This document shows positions 1-11,832 of a stretch of DNA of 64,000 bases, one piece after another. Within the stretch, counting starts at the first letter, position 1, and the number at the start of each line of letters is the position of its first letter. Location: the NCBI RefSeq assembly GCF_024347435.1, contig NZ_AP025481.1, positions 186,001-250,000 on the forward strand. The letters run 5' to 3'. The notes below the pieces were generated by a model. That model saw nothing but the letters and a program-made list of their open reading frames with translations, did no database searches and had not been told where the DNA came from. Position numbers and translations under genes: made by a program. Source of the stretch: Vibrio cyclitrophicus (lineage in GTDB: Bacteria > Pseudomonadota > Gammaproteobacteria > Enterobacterales > Vibrionaceae).

Positions 1-2363
<2,363 letters not shown>

Positions 2364-2463
2364 TACAACACCCAAGGGGTTTTGTGGACTCAATAGAAAG
2401 ACAGACCTTGAATGCGTTTGATGAGACATAACTTTTAAATACAGTTTTCCGAATTTTAAAATT

Positions 2464-2582
2464 TGCTTGGCGACCATAGCATTGTGGACCCACCTGATTC
2501 CATGCCGAACTCAGAAGTGAAACACAATAGCGCCGATGGTAGTGTGGGGCTTCCCCATGTGAGAGTAGGACATCACCAGGCT
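2464..2582 (+). rRNA. rrf: 5S ribosomal RNA
   Basis: The start TGCTTGGCGACCATAG, the central CCATGCCGAACTCAGAAGTG and the closing hairpin are typical of gammaproteobacterial 5S rRNA. It follows 23S by about 100 nt, so the order is the standard rrn operon. The exact ends are set by analogy. Confidence 0.96.
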
Positions 2583-2687
2583 TTAAATTTATTTTCACTT
2601 TTTTAAAAGTGAAGACAAAAGGTATCGCTATTTGCGTATGCAATTAGCAACATCATTAGTGTACTAATCTATTGATGACAATTTGTT

Positions 2688-2778
2688 GGAGGGATGGCTG
2701 AGTGGTCGAAAGCACCGGTCTTGAAAACCGGCAACCGTTAATAGCGGTTCTAGGGTTCAAATCCCTATCCCTCCACCA
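2688..2778 (+). tRNA. tRNA-Ser (anticodon UGA)
   Basis: A class II tRNA of about 91 nt. The acceptor stem GGAGGGA pairs with TCCCTCC, the anticodon stem CCGGT/ACCGG carries loop CTTGAAA (anticodon TGA), there is a long variable arm (CAACCGTTAATAGCGGTT), and the T arm reads GGGTTCAAATCCC. The CCA end is encoded. The base before CCA is A rather than the more common G. It lies 105 nt after 5S with no convincing terminator between, so it is probably the distal tRNA of this rrn operon. Confidence 0.96.
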
Positions 2779-2785
2779 CCATTGA

Positions 2786-2817
2786 AAAGCCCGCTGAGAA
2801 ATCAGCGGGTTTTTTTT
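2786..2817 (+). terminator. Rho-independent terminator of the rrn/tRNA operon
   Basis: Stem CCCGCTGA/TCAGCGGG with loop GAAA is followed by a run of eight T. It lies just after tRNA-Ser. Confidence 0.9.
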
Positions 2818-2994
2818 GTCTGAAAATCATATGAAAACAAGTGTTTATCTTTCAATGCATGTATTAGCATAGGGAATTCGGGTATTTAAAATAACTTCCT
2901 TTTAAAATGGTCCCGAATGAAACTGAAGTACTGCAGTTTTAGGCTGGCGAAGTACTTTGACACAATGGAATGATTAACTCATTTATGTTGATGC

Positions 2995-3218
2995 AGGGCC
3001 TGAACTGCTTGATTGTTTTCGTTGGCAACCGCTGCTTAAGGCGTACCGCCATACTCGATTGCGTTTGGCAACTACGTCCTCGGTTTGATGCTCCTAGCTA
3101 TGCCGAGCGATTAGAAAGCTTTGAATGGTGGCATTGGGATGATGAAACACTAGCAGAAATATTGCCACCATTCCAAAAAGATTGCGGTGAGTTTTTGGCT
3201 TACTTTGAGCAAGTCTAA
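2995..3218 (+). pseudogene. Remnant of a hexapeptide (CatB/XAT-type) acetyltransferase C-terminus
   Basis: The reading frame that ends at 3218 carries RPRFD...ERLESFEWWHWDDETL. This is the typical C-terminal tail of xenobiotic/CatB-related O-acetyltransferases (family pattern: PAKVIRPRF, then WWxW). The part that should precede it, GVPPYSIAFGN, is visible at 3040-3072 but in another frame, and that frame is interrupted by a TAA at 3037. No left-handed beta-helix region is left upstream. I read this as a 5'-truncated, frameshifted relic. The open frame of 82 codons from 2970 is therefore probably not a functional gene. Confidence 0.6.
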
Positions 3219-3245
3219 CCCAATATATTTTAAGTCTGAAACTAA

Positions 3246-3271
3246 AAAAGCAGCCTAAGTGGCTGCTTTTT
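3246..3271. terminator. Hairpin terminator after the acetyltransferase remnant
   Basis: AGCAGCC/GGCTGCT with loop TAAGT is flanked by A6 on the left and T5 on the right, so it can work in both directions. It could also end the MATE transcript coming from the right. Confidence 0.75.
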
Positions 3272-3277
3272 CGTTTA

Positions 3278-3378
3278 ATAGCTTTATAGCTTTATAGCTT
3301 TATAGCTTTATAGCTTTATAGCTTTATAGCTTTATAGCTTTATAGCTTTATAGCTTTATAGCTTTATAGCTTTATAGC
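3278..3378. repeat. Tandem 8-bp microsatellite (ATAGCTTT), about 12.6 copies
   Basis: Twelve perfect head-to-tail copies of ATAGCTTT occupy 3278-3373, followed by a partial copy ATAGC. The tract lies between the terminator and the 3' end of the MATE gene, outside any coding frame. A perfect 8-bp repeat of this length is expected to vary in copy number by slippage. Confidence 0.97.
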
Positions 3379-3413
3379 GGTTTAGCTGGCAAGCCGTTTA
3401 GTTCGCTAACTGA

Positions 3414-4748
3414 TTAATTAGAAAGCTTAGCCTCGACTTGCCCAAGTGCGCGTTGGTACATAAACCAAGCACATGTACCGGCAAGCACATTACCCACCAT
3501 GGCACCCCAGAACAGGCCTTCAATACCAGCAAGCTGCGAACCAACCCACAAGCAAGGCAAGAAGAAGGCGAACAGGCGCAGCGCTGAAATCGTCAAGGCG
3601 GTGTAAGACTTGCCTAGAGCGTTAGACACAGAAACCATCAGCATACAGATTCCCAATGGCCCTAAGCTAATAGGCACGATCAGTAGGTGATAGTTCAAAA
3701 TCGTTGATACTTCGCTTTCACTGGTCATTAGGTTGGCCAGTCCGCTCGAAAATAACCAAGTCACTAATGCTATCACCAGCTGGAAACCCAATACGAACAT
3801 GACTGCAATCTTAACGAGCTTACGTATGTTTATCAGGTTGTTCTCTCCTAACATGCGTCCAATCATTGGTGGCATCGACATCGTTAGTGCAAGCACGGCG
3901 ACAATCGAGAAGAATTCAAAACGTGAACCCAACGCCCAAGCAGCAACGGCAGCGGTGCCATAGCTAGCAAGTAGCTTAGTGGCAAACATTGATGAAACGG
4001 GTGGCAGCAGCTGACTGATCATCGCTGGTCCCATGATGTTGCCAATGGAGCGAACACTCTTACCAATGTTGAGATCGTGCCAGTCAAATGTCATCCAATG
4101 TTTCTTAGTTACCTTAGGAGCAACGATAAAGATGCCCGCACCGAACGCTAAAATGGTCGCAATGGCTGCTCCATTGATGCCCATGTCGAAAGTAAAGATG
4201 AAAATCGGATCCAATATCAAGTTGATGATACTGGTCGCGATCATCATTGAACCGGGCAGCATGGTATTACCGTTGGCACGACAAACACTGTAAAAGAAGT
4301 AGAGTAGGGCTCCTGTCCAAGAGCTGGCTAGCCAATAGATCCAATAAGAATCAATGATCGGTAATACCGTCGGTGGCGCATCCAACAATTGTAAAATTGG
4401 CCCACGAAGCAGATAGATGATGACAGAGAAAAGCGCGACACTCACGCTGCCCATCGCAATCACTAATCCACCAAGCTGCTTAGCGTAGCGCGTTTCATTC
4501 GCGCCAATGGCTCTTGCAATTACCGCGGTCGTTGCGATTCCTAGCCCGACCTGTATACCAATGATGATCATCTGTATCGGAAGTGTAAAACCTTGAACAG
4601 CGAGCGGTAGCACGCCCAGTTGGCCAATGAAAGCACTGTCTACAAGTTGGAAGCTCATCAGGGAAAGTACCCCAAATAGCATTGGCCATGTCATTGTATA
4701 GAGTTGTCGGCCAAGAGAAGGCGAGGGAGTTGCGGTAGTAGAATTCAT
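3414..4748 (-). CDS. MATE-family multidrug/Na+ exporter
   Basis: A 444-residue inner-membrane protein with about twelve hydrophobic segments arranged as two MATE halves. The N-terminal half starts with WPMLFGVLSLMSFQLVDSAFIGQLG, the usual first helix region of DinF/NorM-like proteins, and length fits the family (430-460). MATE proteins expel cationic drugs or dyes against Na+ or H+. The substrate cannot be told from sequence. It is monocistronic: the gene to its left is a remnant and the one to its right (AraC-type) is separated by 260 bp. The 262-bp upstream gap shows no further gene. No frameshift or missing segment is visible. Confidence 0.9.
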   Translation of the reverse strand: MNSTTATPSPSLGRQLYTMTWPMLFGVLSLMSFQLVDSAFIGQLGVLPLAVQGFTLPIQMIIIGIQVGLGIATTAVIARAIGANETRYAKQLGGLVIAMGSVSVALFSVIIYLLRGPILQLLDAPPTVLPIIDSYWIYWLASSWTGALLYFFYSVCRANGNTMLPGSMMIATSIINLILDPIFIFTFDMGINGAAIATILAFGAGIFIVAPKVTKKHWMTFDWHDLNIGKSVRSIGNIMGPAMISQLLPPVSSMFATKLLASYGTAAVAAWALGSRFEFFSIVAVLALTMSMPPMIGRMLGENNLINIRKLVKIAVMFVLGFQLVIALVTWLFSSGLANLMTSESEVSTILNYHLLIVPISLGPLGICMLMVSVSNALGKSYTALTISALRLFAFFLPCLWVGSQLAGIEGLFWGAMVGNVLAGTCAWFMYQRALGQVEAKLSN

Positions 4749-5010
4749 AACACTCTTATCGGTCTTGAAGTTAGGCTTGTTGTGGTGACAAACCTCTCAA
4801 TGAAGAATTGCGTAAAGGATAACGTAAGGTCAGCTCGATACCAATAATTGTTATTAGATCTATCGATATTACCTTTGCACAGTTTCATCGGTATATGAGC
4901 ATTGTGCGATGCAACTTTATGCGTTCGCTTATTGAAATTTACGGTGTCGTATCTTGTTTCTGAGTTTTATATTGGCGGATTGGGTCTAAAGGTTTTTAAG
5001 TCGACTATTT

Positions 5011-5985
5011 CTAATGCTTCGCTTTGTGCCGATAACTTGGTGCTGTGATACCAACCCAACCTTTGAAAGCACGGTTAAAGTTGCTCAAATCACTGTAACC
5101 AACTTGCCAACTGATCTCTTGAACTGAAAGGTCGGTCTCTTCGAGTAGCCGTTTTGCCTTGGTTTCACGAACTTGTTCTTTGGCTTCTTTAAAAAGAATG
5201 CCTTTACTCTTTAGATTTCTCTGTAGTGTTCGTTTTGTCATGCCGAGCATGGTCGCAAACCACTCAATATTGAACCAAGGTAAAGTCGAGTAAGTGTTTA
5301 TCAGTGTCTTTACTGCTTGATCCCAATCTTGGGTACTATTTTGTTCTGAGATAGCGCGATAGTCGTCGGGCAGTGGGATCGCAATCGCACCATATTGTTG
5401 CTCAAACTGAATATCAGAATTAAAAAAGTGTTTAGGTAACTGACGCGCACCGTTGTTGGTAGAGACAAGTTTAGCGCGTGATGGTTGCCACTGGTCGTCT
5501 ATAAACTTACGGCATAGGGTAATCACTGTAAGAGATCTAAACCATTCGGATTGTTCAAATCCAGAGGTTGATGGATGATAGCAACTGCGATGACATAACC
5601 ACCACAAGCCATCTTTTTTCTCGGTCCATATCGTGACGTGGTTGTTCAAACTAGGCATTTCAGCGATCAAACAGCGAATGGCTTGTTCTAACGATATGCA
5701 TTTCTCTATCTCATGGTGTAGCTGTGGTGAAAGTTGTTCGAGAGAGGTTTTTCGCCCAACTTCAATACCAATCGAATAACCAAACTTACGCTCAAGTCGA
5801 TGAATAAAAAGAATTAAATCTTGGGTAGGGAGCCATTGGTTAGACTGTGTTAGCTCAATTGGTAAACCGCACTCGATAGCGACACTGCGCCAGTCAAGCG
5901 ATCTCTTGTCACAATATGCAATGTACGGGGCAATATTACTGGTAGAGCTCAATAGTATGTTAGTTATGTTCGATGATGCTTTCAT
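5011..5985 (-). CDS. AraC-family transcriptional regulator
   Basis: A 324-residue protein with an N-terminal arabinose-binding-like (AraC_binding_2/OruR type) domain over about residues 20-200 and a C-terminal pair of helix-turn-helix motifs from about 225 to 320. The HTH pair is marked by WFATMLGMTKRTLQRNL and the family signature VQEISWQVGYSDLSNFNRAFKGWVG. It is divergent from the hydrolase at 6078 with a 92-bp gap. By the usual logic of such pairs it probably controls that hydrolase and the following outer-membrane protein. The inducer is unknown. Confidence 0.9.
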   Translation of the reverse strand: MKASSNITNILLSSTSNIAPYIAYCDKRSLDWRSVAIECGLPIELTQSNQWLPTQDLILFIHRLERKFGYSIGIEVGRKTSLEQLSPQLHHEIEKCISLEQAIRCLIAEMPSLNNHVTIWTEKKDGLWWLCHRSCYHPSTSGFEQSEWFRSLTVITLCRKFIDDQWQPSRAKLVSTNNGARQLPKHFFNSDIQFEQQYGAIAIPLPDDYRAISEQNSTQDWDQAVKTLINTYSTLPWFNIEWFATMLGMTKRTLQRNLKSKGILFKEAKEQVRETKAKRLLEETDLSVQEISWQVGYSDLSNFNRAFKGWVGITAPSYRHKAKH

Positions 5986-6077
5986 TATTGTTAGTATTAC
6001 CTATAAATGTCACCAAATGACCTAATTAAGTGTAGCGCAACTTCATATACTTCTTCTAACCCAAAGAGGAGAAGAAC

Positions 6078-7448
6078 ATGAAACTTACACCTATTGCCCT
6101 AATTCTTTCATCACTCACGATTTCATCGCTTGCTGTGTCATCGACTGTATTTGCAGAAAACCCAGTAGAAGCTGCGCTTAAGATTGAAGGCGCGCAGGTT
6201 ACTCTACCTGTAAAAGATGCTCACCAATCTTTTACTCCTGGTTTCGTTGATTCAGCTCGTGAAAATTTCAATAACTTCCATTGGCAAATGGGTGGTGATC
6301 ACAGTGTCTACTACAACATGCACATGAGTGAATTCTTGCCGACGGCTCTTGCTGCTCCTAATGCTGAATATAAGCCATTGGTTAAAAATATCGATTCACG
6401 CCTTGCTAAATTAACCGTAAACACCGAAACCAAAGGTGAACTGACGATGGAGCAATATCTAGCGGATGAACAGTTCAGAACTCAAGGCTTCATGTTAATT
6501 CACAAGGGTGAAATTGTTTATCAGGCTTACCCTGGCATGAGCCCAACAGACACCCACGTTTGGGCGTCAACAGCGAAAACGACAGTAGGCGCAGTAGTCG
6601 CAATGTTGGTTGAAGAGGGAAAAGTCGATCCAGAACAAGACATTACTTATTACATTCCCGAGTTAAAAGGGAGTAATTGGGAAGAAATCACTGTCCATCA
6701 AGTGCTCAACATGTCGACTGCGTTAGACAATGAAGAAACGCTCGAATCAATATTGAATCCTGATTCTGACGTAGTGCGTTTCTTCGCCGCATCATTCAAT
6801 TCACCAAGAGCTAAAACCGGTGAGATGGAAACTTGGATGAATGTTGCGAAAGGAGCACAAAAACTAGAGGGTGAGAAAGCTGGTGATCATTTCCGCTATG
6901 CCTCAATCAATACCATGGTTTTGACCAAACTAGTCGAAAACATTGAAAACAAGACTTGGACTGAGGTATTTGAAGACCGTGTTTGGTCTAAGGTACATGC
7001 TCGTCAGCCTATGCAGATCAACCTAACACCTGATGGAATGGGTATCGCGGTAGGTTTGGTTTCGACGACCTTAGAAGATATGGCACGTTGGGGAACGTTA
7101 TTTACACCCAGCTGGAAAGCCGTTGCTGATGAGCCTGTGATCTCACAAGCGGTGATTGACCGCATTCATAATGGTGGCGATCCGAAAACCTTCGAAGGCA
7201 CCAGCAAAGATAGTAGTTCAGTGCATGCTTTTAACGAAAAGGCCGACTACAACGCTTATCAATTCGATTATATCTTCAATGACGGTGCGATGTCGAAAAG
7301 TGGCAACCTTGGCCAGTTTATCTATATCGACCCAGAGCGTAATTTTGTAGGCGTGATGTTTTCAACCAACCCATACCACTCAGGTTTTGGTGAGAATAAA
7401 GGCCCGGCACTGATGCGCTCTGCAGCGAAACTACTTGCCGACAAATAA
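6078..7448 (+). CDS. Secreted serine hydrolase, beta-lactamase (class C/EstB) fold
   Basis: A 456-residue protein with a clear Sec signal peptide (about residues 1-26, ending VFA). It has the three active-site motifs of serine beta-lactamase-fold enzymes: S164-T-A-K167, Y274-A-S276 and K407-S-G409. The family includes class C beta-lactamases, DD-peptidases and esterases. The second motif is YxS rather than the YxN of true class C beta-lactamases, so an esterase or amidase role is more likely than antibiotic hydrolysis (inference). A good ribosome site (AAGAGGAG) lies 7 nt before ATG. It probably forms an operon with the outer-membrane protein 66 bp downstream. Confidence 0.85.
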   Translation: MKLTPIALILSSLTISSLAVSSTVFAENPVEAALKIEGAQVTLPVKDAHQSFTPGFVDSARENFNNFHWQMGGDHSVYYNMHMSEFLPTALAAPNAEYKPLVKNIDSRLAKLTVNTETKGELTMEQYLADEQFRTQGFMLIHKGEIVYQAYPGMSPTDTHVWASTAKTTVGAVVAMLVEEGKVDPEQDITYYIPELKGSNWEEITVHQVLNMSTALDNEETLESILNPDSDVVRFFAASFNSPRAKTGEMETWMNVAKGAQKLEGEKAGDHFRYASINTMVLTKLVENIENKTWTEVFEDRVWSKVHARQPMQINLTPDGMGIAVGLVSTTLEDMARWGTLFTPSWKAVADEPVISQAVIDRIHNGGDPKTFEGTSKDSSSVHAFNEKADYNAYQFDYIFNDGAMSKSGNLGQFIYIDPERNFVGVMFSTNPYHSGFGENKGPALMRSAAKLLADK

Positions 7449-7514
7449 TCTACTTATAACCCAACAGGATGTTCCAGGCTTCAAGGAGGAAGCAAACGAC
7501 TTTCGAGATATATA

Positions 7515-8300
7515 ATGAAAAAGTTTGCTCTATTGATCCCTTTGAGTTTAGGTTTAGCGCTGCCTGCACATGCAGAGTCCGAACGTGTTATCGACCCGGC
7601 TGATGTCACCAAAGTTTATACTCAAGCTGCATTGATGTTGAACGGTAGCTCAGATATCCAATTTCAGGGACAAGTTTCTGGCGGTTTAGAAAACGGTCAA
7701 CAGTTTGCCCTACTTGCTGAAGCGACGTTTGTCGATGAAAGTAACACAGCGCTTCGCGATCCAGACAAGTTTGGCACTGAGTACAGTAACTCTAGAGTCC
7801 AGTATTTCCATGTATTTGAGACGGGTACTAAGGCGACACCTAAAGTGGGTCTGTCATTAGATTACATTAATACGCGTACTAACATCAAAAACGATTTGTT
7901 GTCGGTTGGCGGGGTTGTTGCGATTAATCCTGCTTATACCGGTGGATTTCTTGTATTTCCAAGAGCAGGGTTGATGACAGGTAGCATGGAGATCCCTGGT
8001 GTTACTTCATCTAAAGATGATTTAACGGGATACTCTCTTGGTTTGATTACCGCGAAGCATCTCGGTGACTTTGGCGCCTATGTGTCTTTAGTACCAGAGT
8101 GGCAGGATCTTTCTGGCGATGACATCGATATGCAGAACTTCTCTTTCAAAACATCATTAAATGTACCGATGAACAGTGCAAGAACTTGGTGGTTGAATAC
8201 GCGTTATGACATTACCAAAGCAGATGTTGATGTGAAAGGTGTGTCAATGCCGAATGATTGGCAAACCGAGGCTTGGATTGGTGTGAGATACTACTTCTAA
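7515..8300 (+). CDS. Outer-membrane beta-barrel protein, function unknown
   Basis: A 261-residue protein with a signal peptide cut near residue 21 (ALPAHA|E). Alternating polar and hydrophobic strands run to the C-terminus, which ends in YYF as needed for BAM recognition. About 10-12 strands are plausible. I do not recognise a named family. It follows the secreted hydrolase by 66 bp on the same strand and is closed by a terminator, so the two are likely co-expressed. A role in the same uptake or envelope process is an inference from position only. Confidence 0.75.
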   Translation: MKKFALLIPLSLGLALPAHAESERVIDPADVTKVYTQAALMLNGSSDIQFQGQVSGGLENGQQFALLAEATFVDESNTALRDPDKFGTEYSNSRVQYFHVFETGTKATPKVGLSLDYINTRTNIKNDLLSVGGVVAINPAYTGGFLVFPRAGLMTGSMEIPGVTSSKDDLTGYSLGLITAKHLGDFGAYVSLVPEWQDLSGDDIDMQNFSFKTSLNVPMNSARTWWLNTRYDITKADVDVKGVSMPNDWQTEAWIGVRYYF

Positions 8301-8330
8301 CCCCTAGTTTGCTAACATGCAAAGAACCTA

Positions 8331-8358
8331 GAAAAGCCAGTCATCGTGACTGGCTTTT
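8331..8358. terminator. Bidirectional terminator between the barrel gene and ppsA
   Basis: AAAAGCCAGTCA/TGACTGGCTTTT with loop TCG has A-rich and T-rich flanks and sits between converging genes. Confidence 0.85.
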
Positions 8359-8382
8359 GTCGTTTAGGTCTCGCGCTAAGCG

Positions 8383-10755
8383 TTATTTATTTGCTACGTT
8401 ACCAAGCTTCAACCATGTATCGATAACCGTGTCTGGGTTTAGGGATACAGAGCTGATGCCTTGTTCCATTAACCACTCCGCTAGGTCATCATGGTCAGAT
8501 GGGCCTTGACCACAAATGCCCACGTATTTACCCGCTTTGGTTGCCGCGTCGATAGCCATTTTCAGCATCGCTTTTACAGCAGGGTTACGCTCATCGAATA
8601 GGTGTGCAACATCGCCAGAGTCACGGTCAAGACCAAGCGTCAGCTGTGTCATGTCGTTTGAACCGATAGAGAAGCCATCGAAGTACTTCAAGAACTCTTC
8701 AGCCAAAATTGCATTCGATGGTAGTTCACACATCATGATGACTTTCAGACCTTGGTCGCCACGGCGAAGGTCGAACTTAGCCAGAATGTCGATAACCGAT
8801 GCTGCTTCGCTTGGAGTACGAACGAATGGAATCATGATTTCAACGTTTTTCAGACCCATTTCGTTGCGAACACGCTTGATCGCTTGAGTCTCTAGCTCGA
8901 AACAGTCTTCGAATACTGGTGAGATATAACGAGATGCGCCACGGAAGCCCAGCATTGGGTTCTCTTCATGTGGTTCAAACGTTTTACCACCGACTAGGTT
9001 GCTGTACTCGTTCGACTTAAAGTCAGACATACGTACTATTACACGCTTAGGCCAGAATGCAGATGCGATAGTCGCGATGCCTTCTGTCAGCTTGCTTACG
9101 TAGAAATCGATTGGATCTTTGTAGCCGCGAATACGCTCACTGATTTCTGCTTTTAGCTCGTCAGTTTGAGCATCGAAGTTCAATAGAGCTTTCGGGTGAA
9201 TGCCGATCATCTTGTTGATGATGAACTCTAAACGAGCAAGGCCAACACCTTCGTTTGGAATCTGTGCAAAGTCGAATGCGCGATCTGGGTTACCTACGTT
9301 CATCATGACTTTGGTTGGCAGCATTGGCAGCTCATCAACTTCAGAACGTTTGATTTCAAAGTCGAGTTCGCCGTTGTAAACGTAGCCGGTTTCGCCTTCT
9401 GAACATGACACTGTTACTGTGTCGCCGTCATTCAGGCTGCTTGTCGCTGTACCACAACCAACAATTGCAGGAATACCTAGCTCACGAGCTATGATTGCTG
9501 CGTGACAAGTACGGCCACCACGGTTAGTCACAATCGCGGACGCTTTCTTCATCACAGGTTCCCAGTCTGGGTCTGTCATGTCTGTTACCAGTACGTCGCC
9601 TTCTTGAACCAATGACATTTGGTCTAGAGAATCAACTAAGCGAACAGGGCCTGAACCGATGCGTTGACCGATAGCACGGCCTTCAACCAAGACATCCGCC
9701 TTGTTGTTTAGTTCGTAACGCTCGATAACGTTTTGGTCACTTTGAGAACATACGGTTTCAGGACGAGCTTGGACGATGTAAAGCTTACCGTCGATGCCAT
9801 CTTTTGCCCACTCAATGTCCATCGGACGTTGGTAGTGCTTCTCGATGATCATCGCTTGTTTCGCTAGTTCTTTGATCTCTTCATCGTTCAGTGAGAACTC
9901 GTTACGCTCTTGTGTATCGGTGTCGATGATATCAACTTGCTTGCCGATCTCTTGGTTGGTTGAGTAGATCATCTTGATCAACTTAGAACCAAATGTCTTT
10001 TTAACGATTGGATAGTGACCCGCTTCTAACATTGGCTTATGAACGTAGAACTCATCTGGGTTCACCGCGCCTTGTACAACCATTTCACCTAGACCCCAAG
10101 AAGAGGTAATGAACACCACTTGGTCGAAGCCAGACTCAGTATCAAGCGTAAACATTACACCTGAAGAGGCTTTGTCTGAGCGAACCATACGCTGGATACC
10201 TGCAGACAATGAAATTCCACGGTGATCAAAGCCTTGGTGTACACGGTAAGAGATGGCACGGTCGTTAAACAGTGAAGCATAAACGTGCTTGGTTGCTTCG
10301 AGTACCGCATCGATACCTTTCACGTTAAGGAAGGTTTCTTGTTGGCCGGCGAAAGAAGCATCTGGAAGGTCTTCTGCGGTTGCAGATGAACGAACCGCAA
10401 CAGACAATTCTTCGTTGTCTTCGATCAGCTCGCGGTAGTTATCGCGGATGTCTTGCTCTAGTGATTCAGGAAAGGGGGCATCTAGAACCCATTGTCGAAT
10501 CGTTGCACCTGTCTTACGCAGTGCGTCAACGTCTTCAACATCAAGTTCATCAAGTAGTTGGTGAATGCGCTCATCAAGACCTTTGTAGTCAAGAAAGTCG
10601 TTAAACGCATACGAAGTGGTAGCAAAACCATTAGGTACAGAAACACCAGCATTGGATAGGTTAGAAACCATCTCGCCCAGTGAGGCGTTCTTACCGCCGA
10701 CTTTGTCGACATCTTCCATGGATAGGCCATTGAACCATAGGGTATTATTTTGCAT
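8383..10755 (-). CDS. ppsA: Phosphoenolpyruvate synthase
   Basis: A 790-residue cytoplasmic enzyme, close to the usual 792, that converts pyruvate and ATP to PEP, AMP and phosphate in gluconeogenesis. Domains in order: N-terminal ATP-binding domain (residues about 15-340, with [24 protein letters not shown]), the phosphohistidine swivelling domain with GGRTCHAA (catalytic His418), and the C-terminal PEP-binding barrel with the catalytic Cys in ICGQGPSD. It is divergent from its own regulator ppsR, the usual arrangement in enterobacteria and vibrios. A LacI-type operator-like sequence lies just upstream at 10796-10811. Confidence 0.98.
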   Translation of the reverse strand: MQNNTLWFNGLSMEDVDKVGGKNASLGEMVSNLSNAGVSVPNGFATTSYAFNDFLDYKGLDERIHQLLDELDVEDVDALRKTGATIRQWVLDAPFPESLEQDIRDNYRELIEDNEELSVAVRSSATAEDLPDASFAGQQETFLNVKGIDAVLEATKHVYASLFNDRAISYRVHQGFDHRGISLSAGIQRMVRSDKASSGVMFTLDTESGFDQVVFITSSWGLGEMVVQGAVNPDEFYVHKPMLEAGHYPIVKKTFGSKLIKMIYSTNQEIGKQVDIIDTDTQERNEFSLNDEEIKELAKQAMIIEKHYQRPMDIEWAKDGIDGKLYIVQARPETVCSQSDQNVIERYELNNKADVLVEGRAIGQRIGSGPVRLVDSLDQMSLVQEGDVLVTDMTDPDWEPVMKKASAIVTNRGGRTCHAAIIARELGIPAIVGCGTATSSLNDGDTVTVSCSEGETGYVYNGELDFEIKRSEVDELPMLPTKVMMNVGNPDRAFDFAQIPNEGVGLARLEFIINKMIGIHPKALLNFDAQTDELKAEISERIRGYKDPIDFYVSKLTEGIATIASAFWPKRVIVRMSDFKSNEYSNLVGGKTFEPHEENPMLGFRGASRYISPVFEDCFELETQAIKRVRNEMGLKNVEIMIPFVRTPSEAASVIDILAKFDLRRGDQGLKVIMMCELPSNAILAEEFLKYFDGFSIGSNDMTQLTLGLDRDSGDVAHLFDERNPAVKAMLKMAIDAATKAGKYVGICGQGPSDHDDLAEWLMEQGISSVSLNPDTVIDTWLKLGNVANK

Positions 10756-10795
10756 TTATTTCTCCAGAAACATAGCAAGCATTGTAGGGATTTAA

Positions 10796-10811
10796 AGGCA
10801 AACGATTACGT
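10796..10811. promoter_or_regulatory. Possible LacI-family (Cra/PurR-like) operator upstream of ppsA
   Basis: AGGCAAACGATTACGT resembles the PurR/Cra type of operator around a central CG. It lies 41 bp before the ppsA start codon. Known biology: ppsA is under Cra in E. coli. The palindrome is imperfect, so this is only a candidate. Confidence 0.3.
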
Positions 10812-10933
10812 ATCAGTTTAAAAAAATGTAAATTATTTTCTAAAGCTGTGGGGGACGTAATAGTCAGCAGGGTTTTATTATCTATATTATGGTTACCATC
10901 CTACTCAAAATAATTTTAAACATTAAATAAAAA

Positions 10934-11767
10934 ATGCAAATTGATATTCAAAGTCGTGATGTATTCTATGTTTCTGATGGAACGGCCATAACATGTGAGA
11001 CTTTAGGGCATGTTGTTCTAGGTCAATTCCCATTCAAAGCCAATGAAAAAACCTTTCCGTTTGTGGAAAGTGAGGACAAACTTTCTGATTTATTAAAAGA
11101 GATTGATATTTCGTATCGTGATACCGGGTTAGAGCCGTTAGTGTTCTTTTCTATTGTGATCCCAGATATCAAAGCGAAATTACTTACAGCGCAAGCTCAC
11201 TGTTATGACGTATTGGAAAGTATTGTTCAAAAGGTTCAGGATGATATTCAAATGGCACCGGTTCCTAAATTACAGCGCTCACGCAGTGTAAATAAGGATT
11301 CGGTTAAGTATTTCGACCGTATTGCAGCAATTGAATATACGCTCGCGCATGATGACGGCATTACTTTAAAAGGCCTGGAAGAGGCGGACATCATCTTACT
11401 GGGTGTTTCTCGAAGCGGTAAGACACCGACAAGCTTATACATGGCAATGCAATTTGGTTTGCGCGTTGCGAACTACCCATTTATCCATGACGATTTAGCG
11501 CGTTTGAAGCTTTTGCCAGAGTTTGAGATTTACCGACATAAGCTGTTTGGTTTGACCATAGATGCAGAACGATTGACTGAAATCCGTGAGAACCGATTGG
11601 CAGGCAGTGAGTATGCCAGTGATTCGCAATGTTTGTATGAGTTACAGACTGTAGAGGCGATGTTCCGCCGAGAAGCGATACCTTATATCAACACTTCTTC
11701 GCTATCAGTTGAAGAAATTTCTACACGGATCTTGGAGCGTACAGGGTTGAGAAGACGCTTGCTCTAA
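10934..11767 (+). CDS. ppsR: PEP synthase regulatory protein (bifunctional kinase/pyrophosphorylase)
   Basis: A 277-residue DUF299-family protein. It starts with [20 protein letters not shown], a hallmark of the family, and carries the nucleotide-binding P-loop G157-V-S-R-S-G-K-T164. The family switches PEP synthase off by ADP-dependent phosphorylation of a Thr beside the catalytic His, and on again by phosphate-dependent dephosphorylation. It is divergent from ppsA with a 178-bp gap, so enzyme and regulator are paired as in E. coli (ydiA/ppsR). Length matches the family. Confidence 0.96.
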   Translation: MQIDIQSRDVFYVSDGTAITCETLGHVVLGQFPFKANEKTFPFVESEDKLSDLLKEIDISYRDTGLEPLVFFSIVIPDIKAKLLTAQAHCYDVLESIVQKVQDDIQMAPVPKLQRSRSVNKDSVKYFDRIAAIEYTLAHDDGITLKGLEEADIILLGVSRSGKTPTSLYMAMQFGLRVANYPFIHDDLARLKLLPEFEIYRHKLFGLTIDAERLTEIRENRLAGSEYASDSQCLYELQTVEAMFRREAIPYINTSSLSVEEISTRILERTGLRRRLL

Positions 11768-11786
11768 TTAGGGGTATAGGGTGTTT

Positions 11787-11822
11787 AAAAAGAGAAGTTC
11801 ATCGGTGATCTTCTCTTTTTGT
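11787..11822. terminator. Bidirectional terminator between ppsR and grxB
   Basis: AAAAAGAGAAG/CTTCTCTTTTT is a long stem with a 12-nt loop and T-rich flanks in both directions, located between converging genes. Confidence 0.85.
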
Positions 11823-11832
11823 TTTTAACGAG

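Noticed and set aside
2594..2613. Hairpin TTCACTTTTTT/AAAAGTGAA between 5S and tRNA-Ser as a terminator
   Set aside because: No T-run follows the stem, and a real terminator lies after the tRNA.
3278..3378. Repeat array considered as CRISPR
   Set aside because: Units are 8 bp and contiguous with no spacers; no cas genes are nearby.
3733..4293. Plus-strand open frames inside the MATE gene
   Set aside because: They overlap a full-length, family-matched gene on the other strand and have no recognisable product.
10380..10778. Open frames on both strands in the 5' part of ppsA
   Set aside because: ppsA is clearly the coding frame over this whole stretch.
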